Shown in pieces: positions 15,232 to 22,033 of a DNA stretch of 42,847 bases. Position 1 is the first letter of the stretch, and each line of letters opens with the position of its first letter. Location: IMG/VR virus record IMGVR_UViG_3300035698_004247, positions 1 through 42,847 of that record; one strand, written 5' to 3'. A model generated the notes under the pieces. The model had not been told where the DNA came from. It was given only the letters and a program-made list of their open reading frames with translations, and searched no databases. The position numbers and the translations under genes are program-made. The stretch comes from a virus.

Positions 15232-15714
15232 CTATAAGTAGCGGATGCAGTAACGGCTGGAAGATCTCTTCCAGTAGTTTTTCTCTGGTTTGAGCCCTGT
15301 GGATAGAACCGAAGATACGGACCCTCTTGGCAGTTCTTCCTCGGGCTTGGCAGGGCGGTCACGCTTTCCACGATCAGCCTTTAGACAAGCTGTTCCAGCA
15401 TGGATCTCAGAGAGGGTCATGCCAGAGGCGGGACCATTGAGCAGAACCTTCCGGATCAGGGCTGCAATAGTTCCCTGAGTAGGCTCCTGCATTTTGGTAG
15501 GGGCTTTGGTGCGGCTCGCAGGGCGTAGCCGCACTTTTTCGGCACCACTGGGGTCTTCTGTGAAGTCTTTCCCTGAGGTGTCATAGGCTTCTGCAAGCTC
15601 CTGTTCCCTGATGGCCATTTCTTGCATAGCTTCTGAAACTCGCCGTTGGCAGACCCCCAGATGATTCCGTGCAGAGGCACATAAGTGCAAAGCTCTTTGA
15701 ATGGGTACACTCAT
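15232..15714 (-). CDS. Hypothetical protein, possible winged-helix C-terminal half
   Basis: 160 aa; start at 15714 overlaps the upstream gene's stop (ATGA), with GGAG upstream. Residues 1-50 are helical (R-R-V-S-E-A-M-Q-E-M), 50-80 a basic linker. Residues about 82-160 read like a winged helix: I-A-A-L-I-R-K-V-L-L then M-T-L-S-E-I-H-A, a charged loop, S-V-S-S-V-L-S-T-G-L, and aromatic residues near the end (Y-W-K-R, S-R-Y-C). That layout is common in small phage regulators, but I cannot name a family. Same operon as the two genes upstream. Confidence 0.5.
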   Translation of the reverse strand: MSVPIQRALHLCASARNHLGVCQRRVSEAMQEMAIREQELAEAYDTSGKDFTEDPSGAEKVRLRPASRTKAPTKMQEPTQGTIAALIRKVLLNGPASGMTLSEIHAGTACLKADRGKRDRPAKPEEELPRGSVSSVLSTGLKPEKNYWKRSSSRYCIRYL

Positions 15715-16277
15715 GGTTTGTTGATCTCCTCCAGAAGGTTAAGGGGTTGTCCTTTTGCGGAGGGCCCCCCTCTCTTCTTTACCTGTAGTTCCTCTAGGTA
15801 GGCCAGAATTTCATGGTGGTGGATCATATAGATGTCCCTGTTGTAAAGCTTTTTGCCATTGCTTTTCTTAGTCTGCCCCAGAAGAACAAGCCATTTCCTG
15901 TTGATGAGAGCCTTAAGGGTTGCAGGGAAACAACCCAGGTCTTCCGTGACTTGTATGCTGGAAATCGTATGGATACTTTCGGTTACAGGGATGAAGGTGT
16001 CGGATAAGACAGCCCCCTTCGTCCCTTCCAAAGGTGCTGAGGGGAGGGGCACCTCAGTCCTGGTGGGGGGCTGGCTGGCAGCCCCCTGCTCGGTTTTCCA
16101 GAAAAGATCTGCTTCTCTGATCCCCTTTTCCCACAGGGTTCCCCAGTAGTGAAGATTTTTCCCGAAGAGTGCCCCCATGGCAGAGTCATTGTGACAATTC
16201 TCTTCCCTGAAATCGGACAGCTTACGGAGAATGAAGTCTGTCAGAGTCAAGGTATTCGATGTGGTTCTGTGTGGCAT
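15711..16277 (-). CDS. Hypothetical protein, possible winged-helix region
   Basis: 188 aa; start at 16277 with a run of G (GGGGGG) as SD, 14 bases after the gene upstream. The N-terminal 60 residues are helical with two Trp; a Pro/Ser/Thr-rich linker spans about 65-90. Residues 100-165 look like a helix-turn-helix with a wing (L-K-A-L-I-N-R-K-W-L-V-L-L, then K-L-Y-N-R-D-I-Y). Like its downstream neighbour it could be a DNA-binding regulator; this is structural guesswork from pattern, not family recognition. Confidence 0.5.
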   Translation of the reverse strand: MPHRTTSNTLTLTDFILRKLSDFREENCHNDSAMGALFGKNLHYWGTLWEKGIREADLFWKTEQGAASQPPTRTEVPLPSAPLEGTKGAVLSDTFIPVTESIHTISSIQVTEDLGCFPATLKALINRKWLVLLGQTKKSNGKKLYNRDIYMIHHHEILAYLEELQVKKRGGPSAKGQPLNLLEEINKP

Positions 16278-16291
16278 GACCCCCCCAGTTT

Positions 16292-17344
16292 TTAGATGAC
16301 CTTGACGGAAGCAAGGAGGTTCTTGTAGGTTTGCAAGTTGCGTTGGTCTGTGTCGAAGCGGGGGAATGCCTTCTTGGCTGAAAGTGTCCTGACCTCTCGG
16401 CCTGGGATAGCCGCATCAAGCCCATGTAGGCAGTAGCGCATGAGATTGAGGCGATCTGTGATGGTCCGGGTCTGTCCGCTTTGACTGGTCAAAAACAGCG
16501 TGTGGAGGGCTGACCTTGGGATCAGCATGTCATTGCTGATGAGCTTGGGCCAGAATACTTCCCGAATTGCCCGGTACTCCATCTGACTGGGGGCGTAGGC
16601 ATTGAGAGCCCATATGAAGGCTGCGAGAACGGGGCCTTGTCGGAATGCCCCGTATGCCTTCCCTACTCTGATGGAGGGGAGGAGATCCATGTAGATGTCT
16701 CGGTAGATCATGGAAAGGGTGTTGAGTTCTCTACCGGTCTCAGCCCAGGGGAGGGGTTTCCCGATGACGTAGTTTCGGAGGCACTTGAGTGTCTCAAAGA
16801 AGAGGGGTGCCTTGTCAACTGCTGCCACGATAGCTAGTTGCTGTGCGGGAGTGCGTCCAGTAGCTCCGTCAACCAAGGAAACATCGATACTGCTTACAGG
16901 GCCCCTCAGCAGGAAGTCCTGTGCTTTGCCTGTTTCCTTGACGCAATGCATACGCCCATAGCCATTCACCACGACCCCGTTCTGATTGTACATGAAGGGG
17001 ATCCCTACAGATTGGTGCCACCGGTCTTCCCGCATGACATTTTTGTATGCCCTGAGAGAGGGAGAGGCTCCATCACGACGTCGGTTCTTCATGAGGAGGT
17101 GTGGGTTCCATTCTTCTTTCCCATTGGCCAGGATCTTCCGGCTGCCATCAGGAAGAGTCGTGTACTCTCCTTGGCTTTCCAAGAATCGGATAAACTCGGG
17201 GGTAATCTGGACGATGTCAAGTTGGAGGGGGTCATTGGAACCTCGTCGGACTCGCTTCCAGAACTTTAAGCGGTCTGTCACTTGGGAGAGATCCAGATCT
17301 TTGCTTTGTTGAACAGGGTCGAAATGCGGAATGATGGGGCTCAT
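16292..17344 (-). CDS. ParB/sulfiredoxin-like 'DGQHRL' family protein, degenerate motif
   Basis: 350 aa from the ATG at 17344 (AAAGGAG, 6-base spacing); an ATG at 17380 has no SD. Residues 87-140 follow the pattern of a ParB-like family widespread in phages and actinobacteria: N-R, a helix Y-K-N-V-M-x-x-D-R-W, then G-I-P-F-M-Y-N-Q-N-G, then a position usually D-G-Q-H-R-L that here reads N-G-Y-G-R-M-H. The following G-A-T-G-R-T-P-A-Q-Q-L and the helical C-terminal 200 residues also fit that family. Its function is unknown in general; related folds bind CTP or DNA. The change of the Gln-His pair suggests altered or lost chemistry. First gene of the minus operon. Confidence 0.55.
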   Translation of the reverse strand: MSPIIPHFDPVQQSKDLDLSQVTDRLKFWKRVRRGSNDPLQLDIVQITPEFIRFLESQGEYTTLPDGSRKILANGKEEWNPHLLMKNRRRDGASPSLRAYKNVMREDRWHQSVGIPFMYNQNGVVVNGYGRMHCVKETGKAQDFLLRGPVSSIDVSLVDGATGRTPAQQLAIVAAVDKAPLFFETLKCLRNYVIGKPLPWAETGRELNTLSMIYRDIYMDLLPSIRVGKAYGAFRQGPVLAAFIWALNAYAPSQMEYRAIREVFWPKLISNDMLIPRSALHTLFLTSQSGQTRTITDRLNLMRYCLHGLDAAIPGREVRTLSAKKAFPRFDTDQRNLQTYKNLLASVKVI

Positions 17345-17405
17345 GGGTGTCTCCTTTGCGATGGTTCTTCTGAACGCCATTGGTGTTCTTTACCCTAATG
17401 TGCAA

Positions 17406-17436
17406 GGTCTACCCGATAAATCTTTCCGCTAAGCCT
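17406..17436 (-). promoter_or_regulatory. Bipartite minus-strand element, copy 3
   Basis: AGGCTTAGCG, 11 bases, CGGGTAGACC on the minus strand, 62 bases before the start at 17344. This is the most divergent of the four copies but has identical spacing and an A-rich tract just upstream as in copy 2. It would drive the three-gene operon 17344 to 15232. Confidence 0.5.
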
Positions 17437-17469
17437 TTTTTATTTTTAGGGTGGGCTTTAGGGTAGACC
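17406..17469. repeat. Quasi-palindrome in divergent intergenic region
   Basis: GGTCTACCC (17406-17414) and GGGTAGACC (17461-17469) are perfect 9-base inverted copies; inside them AAGCC (17431) and GGCTT (17454) are also inverted. The gap 17381-17495 separates minus-strand and plus-strand genes, so the right half may carry the plus-strand promoter with the same CGGGTAGACC-like box. A shared operator is an alternative. Confidence 0.45.
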
Positions 17470-17495
17470 TATTAGAAACAACTAAGGAGATTCTC

Positions 17496-17927
17496 ATGCC
17501 AAGTCCCAACACGTTCGCTAGTAAGTTCGAGGGTAAGTGGTACGGACCACAGGTCACGTCCGCTATGGAGAAAGCAGACGAGACCTTGAAGGTCTTCATG
17601 GACCCTTCCGATCAGTATTGGATCGCCGCCGTTTCCCGTGAGGATGCAGACAAGCATTTGCGGGAGTACTTCGTACAGGAGGGGCGGCACGAGGATGCCA
17701 TTCAAGAGTATTTCCAGCCCTGTGAAGATGAGGAACCGTCAACTCCTGTGGACTACCGTGAGCTTGACTCCCGCCTGAAGCTGGATTGTTGGGTGTCCCC
17801 TGATTCGGAGGGCAACATGAAGCCTGATGAAGAGGGGTATGATAATGTAGAGCAGGTGACCCTGTATGCTGCTGAATGGGCTGCTGTGTTTGGGTCCAGT
17901 GTTATGTTTGGTTGTGAAGGCCGGTAG
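17496..17927 (+). CDS. Acidic hypothetical protein
   Basis: 143 aa from the ATG at 17496 (AAGGAGA at 17484). Strongly acidic, with W-Y-G-P at about 14-17, a helix with D-A-D-K-H-L-R-E-Y near 50, and an acidic linker near 75-85. The C-terminal part contains an A-A-E-W-A-A-V-F-G helix. No family recognised. First gene of a four-gene plus-strand operon. Confidence 0.55.
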   Translation: MPSPNTFASKFEGKWYGPQVTSAMEKADETLKVFMDPSDQYWIAAVSREDADKHLREYFVQEGRHEDAIQEYFQPCEDEEPSTPVDYRELDSRLKLDCWVSPDSEGNMKPDEEGYDNVEQVTLYAAEWAAVFGSSVMFGCEGR

Positions 17928-17957
17928 AGTAAGGGAAGAATCTTGCAAGGAGTTCCC

Positions 17958-18155
17958 ATGGAAAAAGTCGTGATTCGAGCTAGTTACAATGGTGATAATC
18001 CTTCAGAAGAGACCTTGGCTAAAGTCAGGGCTAAGATCATAGAGGTCGTCCAGAAGGATCTGGCGATGTCTGAAGAGGAACACAAGGAAAGCTTGAAGAA
18101 GCCTACCTTGTGGCCTTTTGACCCGATTAAGAAAGTTGGAGAGGAAAAGATATGA
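17958..18155 (+). CDS. Small charged hypothetical protein
   Basis: 65 aa from the ATG at 17958 behind AAGGAG. It starts with a strand (V-V-I-R-A-S-Y) and continues with a long helix (E-E-T-L-A-K-V-R-A-K-I-I-E-V-V-Q) and a Lys-rich tail. It overlaps the next start as ATGA. No family recognised. Confidence 0.5.
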   Translation: MEKVVIRASYNGDNPSEETLAKVRAKIIEVVQKDLAMSEEEHKESLKKPTLWPFDPIKKVGEEKI

Positions 18156-18400
18156 CAGACAAAGAAAATCCTACAGGGGCAGCACGTTATGCATCCTCTA
18201 GCCTTAAAGTTGGGGATGTTGTGGAACTTATGAGTGGTGGTCCTATGATGACCGTTACGGGTGTTGAGAGTGGGGATGTTTCATGTGACTGGTTTGCCGG
18301 TCTTGACGCGATGTCCGAGAACTTTATACTCGCCGCCCTTCAGGTTGTCCCTGCGGAGCAGGTCAAAGCCGGACTAAATTCTTTGAGGGCAAAGCTTTGA
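18152..18400 (+). CDS. YodC-like (DUF2158) small protein
   Basis: 82 aa; coupled to the gene before it. Residues 18-65 fit the YodC/DUF2158 pattern: L-K-V-G-D-V-V-E-L, S-G-G-P-M-M-T-V, then V-S-C-D-W-F and a later F-I-L-A-A-L. The family is a small SH3-like beta barrel common in proteobacteria and phages; its role is unknown. The match covers all the invariant positions I know, so the family is fairly sure. Confidence 0.7.
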   Translation: MTDKENPTGAARYASSSLKVGDVVELMSGGPMMTVTGVESGDVSCDWFAGLDAMSENFILAALQVVPAEQVKAGLNSLRAKL

Positions 18401-18615
18401 TAACTCCCCCCATCGGAGTCGGCGGTGTTGTGTCCCACATGGTGTGGTCAAGCAAGGAGCCCCGTAGCAGGATGCCCCTAGACAAGTTAGTGGAGGGCCT
18501 TCTGAGGCGCTTTGATACTAAGGAGACTGTGGTAAGGTTGGCCATTCACATAGCGAAGGTCTGCGGGACTATTACGGTTTCTGAGGGGTTTGTGAGCCTT
18601 TCTGTTGGACGTTGA
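18397..18615 (+). CDS. Small hypothetical protein, TTG start
   Basis: 72 aa from a TTG at 18397 that overlaps the previous stop (TTGA), with GAGG 8-9 bases upstream. It contains a helix with K-L-V-E-G-L-L-R-R-F and a C-terminal strand region. No better start exists before codon 15. The stop codon is part of the terminator hairpin. Function unknown. Confidence 0.45.
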   Translation: MITPPIGVGGVVSHMVWSSKEPRSRMPLDKLVEGLLRRFDTKETVVRLAIHIAKVCGTITVSEGFVSLSVGR

Positions 18616-18640
18616 TTATGCCAGGGAAAGCCCTGTCAAC
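18611..18640. terminator. Hairpin between convergent genes
   Basis: CAGGG, AAAG loop, CCCTG (18622-18635) extended by GTTGA/TCAAC (18611-18615 and 18636-18640) across a one-sided 6-base bulge. It lies exactly between the ends of the plus and minus operons and probably stops both. Confidence 0.5.
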
Positions 18641-18656
18641 ACAGTGATCAATAGCT

Positions 18657-18992
18657 CTAACGAGTTCCACATTGAGGGGGGGTGTGATTGACTTCCCTTT
18701 TCAGGTGTGCATGGATCTTTGCTAGGAACTTCTCTGCTTCTTGCCATTCCTTGATGGTAATGGTCCCGTCCGGTATCATGGGATGCATTGCAGAAAAGAT
18801 TACCTGGCCATCTGTGCATAGGGCGTGTACTCCAGTGCAGGGGTTGAAGCGTAAACCGGTGGCACATAATTCCCCAGATACAATTTGCGTGTCCCTTACC
18901 GTTGAGACCACGGGCTTTTCTTGTCCACCACAGCCGCTTAGAGAAACAGCACCCCAAAAGATGCCCACTAATACTGGCAATAGACGTTTCAT
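18657..18992 (-). CDS. Lipoprotein with type II signal peptide
   Basis: 111 aa; ATGA overlap with the NUDIX gene and AAGGAG upstream. Residues 1-20 form a signal peptide: M-K-R-L-L, a hydrophobic core, and a lipobox L-S-G-C with Cys20 as the lipidated residue, followed by G-G-Q. The mature part (~90 residues) has three further Cys (two near C-A-T-G and N-P-C-T-G, one near the end) that could form disulfides in the periplasm. Phage lipoproteins include Rz1-type spanins and superinfection-exclusion proteins. Spanins are usually shorter and Pro-rich, and no partner i-spanin is adjacent, so exclusion is the better guess, but it stays a guess. Confidence 0.65.
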   Translation of the reverse strand: MKRLLPVLVGIFWGAVSLSGCGGQEKPVVSTVRDTQIVSGELCATGLRFNPCTGVHALCTDGQVIFSAMHPMIPDGTITIKEWQEAEKFLAKIHAHLKREVNHTPPQCGTR

Positions 18993-19375
18993 GTTGCATA
19001 CTCCTTAATGAGCTTCTTTGAAATGGGGCCTGTGTTTTCAGGCATATCCTGTGCATTGAACCACCCGTAGGCATCATGTTCCCATGACACGACTACTTGT
19101 CCAGTGGCTACGACCTTGAGCTTGAAGACATCTATGAGAGTACCCGACTCTTTTTGCTGAAGGATGTGTTCATAGGAAAAAGCTCCTAGACCTGATTCCT
19201 CTTTCAGTTCCCTCCTAGCAGCATCCTTTGGGGCTTCATCCTCATCAACCATACCACCTGGTATGGCCCAGATGCCTGCTTCAGTAGGGGCAGTGGGACC
19301 TCTGCGAAGCAGCAGGACTTTACCTTCTTCATTGAGCACAAGGGCAAGGGCCGCTCGCTTCTGTGTGTCTTTCAT
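18989..19375 (-). CDS. NUDIX hydrolase
   Basis: 128 aa from the ATG at 19375 (AAGGAC upstream), one base after the RNA ligase stop; the frame continues upstream but inside the ligase gene. The NUDIX box G-x5-E-x7-R-E-L-x-E-E-S-G-L is complete at about residues 37-60 (G-G-M-V-D-E-D-E then R-R-E-L-K-E-E-S-G). The core strands on either side (A-L-A-L-V-L-N-E-E-G-K-V-L-L-L-R-R-G and W-A-I-P-G-G) are intact, so it should be active on a nucleoside diphosphate linked to X. The substrate cannot be read; MutT-like dNTP, NAD or capped RNA ends are the usual options. Coupling to an RNA ligase makes an RNA-related substrate attractive. Confidence 0.85.
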   Translation of the reverse strand: MKDTQKRAALALVLNEEGKVLLLRRGPTAPTEAGIWAIPGGMVDEDEAPKDAARRELKEESGLGAFSYEHILQQKESGTLIDVFKLKVVATGQVVVSWEHDAYGWFNAQDMPENTGPISKKLIKEYAT

Positions 19376-19376
19376 G

Positions 19377-20432
19377 TTAGTCCTTTTCTTTGGAGAGGTA
19401 TTCAGGGCTCCGTTGCTTAAGGAACATTCGGTGAAGGCCCCCATCAAAGGACCCCATCAGTTCTTCCATGGTCTTCACCACGATACCCTCACGGCGAGTT
19501 TCAGGGCGCAGCACACTATGACCATTGCTAGCTTCTTGGAGGGTCCTTCCATTTAACCACTCTCGTAAAGTAATGCCAGAGGCCAACACGGGAACTCGAA
19601 GGCATTCTGGTAGATACCCTACAAATTGCTCAGGGGGGAGGTAATCCCGACCCACCTGAAGATCAAAGAACCTGAACTCAGTGTGGATACGCCTGTAAAG
19701 GTTCTTGCGGATACCCGGCCCAATAAGCTCCCCTCGCAGCACTAGCTGTTCGTCGGGGAAGGCTTGAGCCAGGTCCTTTAGGATGTCAGGAACACCCATG
19801 CTGCGGGCGGTGTCACAGTAAACATTTGCCTTACCAGGGATTTCCTCAATCCGGTTCTGATGCTGGCAGAAGTATATCTCACCATCTACTGTGCGGACAG
19901 CAGCAAAGTTGGAGCCCTCAAGCTTCTCTGTCACATGGACGGTAATGTCCATCATTTGTTGTGCAATGTCAGGGAAGCGGTCGGCTCCTTCAATGTTATA
20001 GACACCCACGCTGTCTGGCAGGGCATATAGGATACAGTGTCCTGTGTCGTTTGGGGCAGGTTCATACTTTTCTACACCCAAGTGTTCAGTCAAAGCATCA
20101 GCAGAGAGGTCCAGCCCTTCCCAATGTTCCCCCAGAACAGTCTCAGGGCGACAAACGAGCCCTTGGCTCACCTGTCCACGCAGCTTGACCGTTTTGATCC
20201 GGTTGCAGTCCTTGCCTGAAAGTCTGCCTACGAGCCCTAGCTTTTCGATCACAGGCACAGGTAGCAAGCTGTCTACGGGGAAGTAGAGAACTTGTTCACC
20301 GGCTTGGTGGGTGTCTTTGAGGACAACAAACTGAAAGTTCATCCCCTTTACCTTGGCAAGGTCCAACCTGTCTGCATTGGGATGTGCCCAGACTTTTTCT
20401 AGCTCTTCTAGTGTTACGCCGAAGAATGCCAT
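19377..20432 (-). CDS. RNA ligase, DraRnl (Rnl5) type
   Basis: 351 aa. Residues 1-120 form the N-terminal OB-like domain typical of Deinococcus RNA ligase: H-P-N-A-D-R-L near 17-23, F-P-V-D-S-L-L-P near 51-58, and R-I-K-T-V-K-L-R-G-Q-V-S-Q-G near 78-91. The nucleotidyltransferase core follows, with motif I E-K-L-E-G-S-N (Lys170 is the adenylated residue), R-G-E-L-I-G, F-F-D-L-Q, motif IV E-G-I-V-V-K-T and motif V L-K-Q-R-S-P-E-Y. DraRnl enzymes seal 3'-OH/5'-phosphate nicks in RNA with ATP, and phage versions may repair RNA cut by host defence. All motifs are intact. It heads a three-gene operon with NUDIX and lipoprotein. Confidence 0.88.
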   Translation of the reverse strand: MAFFGVTLEELEKVWAHPNADRLDLAKVKGMNFQFVVLKDTHQAGEQVLYFPVDSLLPVPVIEKLGLVGRLSGKDCNRIKTVKLRGQVSQGLVCRPETVLGEHWEGLDLSADALTEHLGVEKYEPAPNDTGHCILYALPDSVGVYNIEGADRFPDIAQQMMDITVHVTEKLEGSNFAAVRTVDGEIYFCQHQNRIEEIPGKANVYCDTARSMGVPDILKDLAQAFPDEQLVLRGELIGPGIRKNLYRRIHTEFRFFDLQVGRDYLPPEQFVGYLPECLRVPVLASGITLREWLNGRTLQEASNGHSVLRPETRREGIVVKTMEELMGSFDGGLHRMFLKQRSPEYLSKEKD

Positions 20433-20466
20433 ATCATATCCTCATTCTAAAAGTTATATGGGGGAG

Positions 20467-21276
20467 TTAGTTTCCCATCACCCAGCCAAGAGTTCTCTCC
20501 CCAACAGGGATAACCATCTCTAAGCCGTTTTGGTAAGCATCCCTGATGCCCACCGTTAATAGATTGGGATCCTCTTCCATCCAACCTTTCTTGGCCGCCA
20601 CCCAAACCATAAGGGCGGCCCTGGCGGCCCTGGTGTCCCCGGCGTCCCAGGCGGCACAGGTGTTCTTGGCGGCCCAGGTGTTCTTGGTGGTCCTGGCGTT
20701 CCAGGCGGTCCTGGCGTTCATGGCGGCCCTGGCTTTCCATGTGTCCCTGGCGGTCCAGACACCTAGAAGATTATTTACAGAATCGAACTCCTTGAGTTCC
20801 CAATCATGGAGACCTCTGGCATCCAGAGCCTGTCGGAGCCCTTGCTGGACTTTTTCAGGGTCCTGCACAGGCCGGGACAATGCTTCACGCCACAATAGAA
20901 CCTCTTTGGTTAACTCCTTTTTGAGAAGATTCCCGAAAGGTTTATGCATTTTGAGCAGGAACGGTTCAATGTCTAGGATCTCTTCTGTGATAGTCCAAGA
21001 AGAGGATCGGATCTTATTTTCCCGTTTAAAGACTTCTTCGTTGGTCTCGACTCTAAAGAGTCTTGACGGACGCCCACTAGGCCACAGCCCTGCGATGCTC
21101 AGTGCTACGTGTGCCTTAAGGCAAGCGTTCCACCCTGCACCGCACTCCTCATCAGAAGGATCTACTTCCACGGTAGGGAGCGTGTAAGGGAGCGTACCGT
21201 CCCATACAGGCTCACCACCTCGGATGGGAGACCTAAGATCGTGAGTGAAGACTTTGTAAGCTTTAGTAATGAACAT
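20467..21276 (-). CDS. DUF7666-like protein with Ala-rich three-residue repeats
   Basis: 269 aa; AAAGGAA upstream of the ATG at 21276. The first ~100 residues match a phage family that I recall as DUF7666: [34 protein letters not shown], and a K-I-R-S-S segment. Residues about 170-220 are a run of triplets of form x-(A/T)-(R/W/K), encoded by an imperfect 9-base repeat, and should form a long helix. A C-terminal G-L-E-M-V-I-P-V-G closes the protein. Function unknown. The C-terminal domain after the repeat is only ~45 residues. Confidence 0.55.
   Translation of the reverse strand: MFITKAYKVFTHDLRSPIRGGEPVWDGTLPYTLPTVEVDPSDEECGAGWNACLKAHVALSIAGLWPSGRPSRLFRVETNEEVFKRENKIRSSSWTITEEILDIEPFLLKMHKPFGNLLKKELTKEVLLWREALSRPVQDPEKVQQGLRQALDARGLHDWELKEFDSVNNLLGVWTARDTWKARAAMNARTAWNARTTKNTWAAKNTCAAWDAGDTRAARAALMVWVAAKKGWMEEDPNLLTVGIRDAYQNGLEMVIPVGERTLGWVMGN
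20614..20757 (-). repeat. Imperfect 9-base repeat tract inside the DUF7666-like gene
   Basis: About 16 consecutive 9-base units of form GGCGGCCCT / GGTGTTCCT (plus-strand view). In the minus coding frame they give Ala/Arg/Trp/Lys triplets; on the plus strand the same bases would read as Gly-X-Y. The composition is much richer in G+C than the flanking sequence. Confidence 0.75.
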
Positions 21277-21294
21277 GCCAAATTCCTTTGTTTG

Positions 21295-21717
21295 TCAGCC
21301 TGGATCTGCGAGGCCCATGATACAGTTGCCCCCACTTCCGCCTGCCATGGGGTTTCCTGCGTACCTAGTGTAAGGGGAGTGTCCTGCTCCTCTAAATGGC
21401 CTAGGCTTTTCCCGACGTTGTAGATGAAGACCATAGTCTTTCAAGGCACCCACGATTTCTCGATGTGAGAGTTTCAGCCTGCGGTTCAAGCAGTTTAGTT
21501 CCTGATAGGTGTAGGAATCTCTCTCATCTTCCATTAGGGATTCAATGAATGTTTCTAGAGACTCGAACTCAGGAAACTCTGGCTTGAGATCCCCAAATCT
21601 CCAGTCTGGGGTCTCGTAATCGATTTCCTCATCCCTAGCCTTACGACGTGCGGCACGCTCTTCTATCTTTTGTGTCTCTCTGTCCTCGTTATATGGGACA
21701 TACTTGAAGCGAGCCAT
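21295..21717 (-). CDS. Hypothetical phage protein with Gly-rich C-terminal tail
   Basis: 140 aa; start at 21717 with AGGAGGTG directly upstream. The N-terminus is highly charged (E-E-R-A-A-R-R-K). Residues about 60-100 resemble a helix-turn-helix (Y-Q-E-L-N-C-L-N-R-R-L then S-H-R-E-I-V-G-A-L). The last 35 residues, with R-G-A-G-H-S-P-Y-T-R-Y-A-G-N-P and a G-G-S-G-G-N near the end, match a short motif that I recall at the end of uncharacterised proteins in many tailed phages. Its SD lies in a 10-bp hairpin with the upstream promoter-like element. Function unknown. Confidence 0.6.
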   Translation of the reverse strand: MARFKYVPYNEDRETQKIEERAARRKARDEEIDYETPDWRFGDLKPEFPEFESLETFIESLMEDERDSYTYQELNCLNRRLKLSHREIVGALKDYGLHLQRREKPRPFRGAGHSPYTRYAGNPMAGGSGGNCIMGLADPG

Positions 21718-21758
21718 ACTTCACCTCCTACAGGCACATACAACCCGAAGGTGAAGTA
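21717..21758 (-). promoter_or_regulatory. Hairpin that would sequester a Shine-Dalgarno
   Basis: Arms 21717-21726 and 21749-21758 are perfect 10-base complements (AGGTGAAGTA on the mRNA side, covering SD and the A of the start codon) with a 22-base loop. The loop contains the CGGGTTGTAT box. A transcript begun at that box would lack the upstream arm and be translatable; a read-through transcript would be folded shut. Confidence 0.5.
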
Positions 21759-21768
21759 GGCTAAGCCT
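21738..21768 (-). promoter_or_regulatory. Bipartite minus-strand element, copy 4
   Basis: AGGCTTAGCC, 11 bases, CGGGTTGTAT on the minus strand, 21 bases before the start at 21717. Both boxes are identical to copy 1, although the 11-base spacer differs, which argues that the boxes and not the spacer are selected. Confidence 0.55.
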
Positions 21769-21818
21769 AGAATGGATGCACAATGCAGGGAAAGGTGTGG
21801 TGAGGGTTTGGGGGAGGG

Positions 21819-22010
21819 CTACCAGGACTTCTGATCCTCAAGGATTTGCTTGCGGATCAGGTCCATGCTCTTCTTGCACTCCTGAAGTGTCTTGCGGATC
21901 CGGGGCCCTGCGGCCTTCTGCTTCTTGACATCATGCTTTTCCGCATCACCTTCGAGGTCTTGCAGTTTGGCGATGAGGTCTTCGATCCGGCTCTGGATGT
22001 TCGGTGTCAT
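21819..22010 (-). CDS. Histone H1-like (Hc1 family) nucleoid protein
   Basis: 63 aa; start at 22010 with AAGGAG upstream. Residues 1-20 form a helix (I-E-D-L-I-A-K-L-Q-D-L); the centre K-Q-K-A-A-G-P-R-I-R-K-T-L-Q-E matches the core of small bacterial and phage histone H1-like proteins (K-A-A-G-x-R-x-R-K-x-L-x-E), and a basic helix with I-R-K-Q-I follows. Members bind DNA and are found in chlamydiae, Bacteroidetes and phages. It is transcribed divergently from the MerR gene. Family likely; the role (DNA compaction or host nucleoid change) is inferred. Confidence 0.6.
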   Translation of the reverse strand: MTPNIQSRIEDLIAKLQDLEGDAEKHDVKKQKAAGPRIRKTLQECKKSMDLIRKQILEDQKSW

Positions 22011-22033
22011 GTTGAGACTCCTTCTCAGTGTTG

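Noticed and set aside
15156-15371. 71-codon minus-strand frame overlapping the 160-aa gene
   Set aside because: Overlaps a better supported coupled gene and the promoter-like element; no SD.
20563-20765. Collagen-like Gly-X-Y protein on the plus strand
   Set aside because: No start codon, no SD, stops close on both sides; kept only as a finding about repeat origin.
20546-21187. Plus-strand open frame of 213 codons over the repeat tract
   Set aside because: Ala/Val/Leu runs come from the 9-base repeat read in another frame; no SD, and the minus-strand reading matches a phage family.
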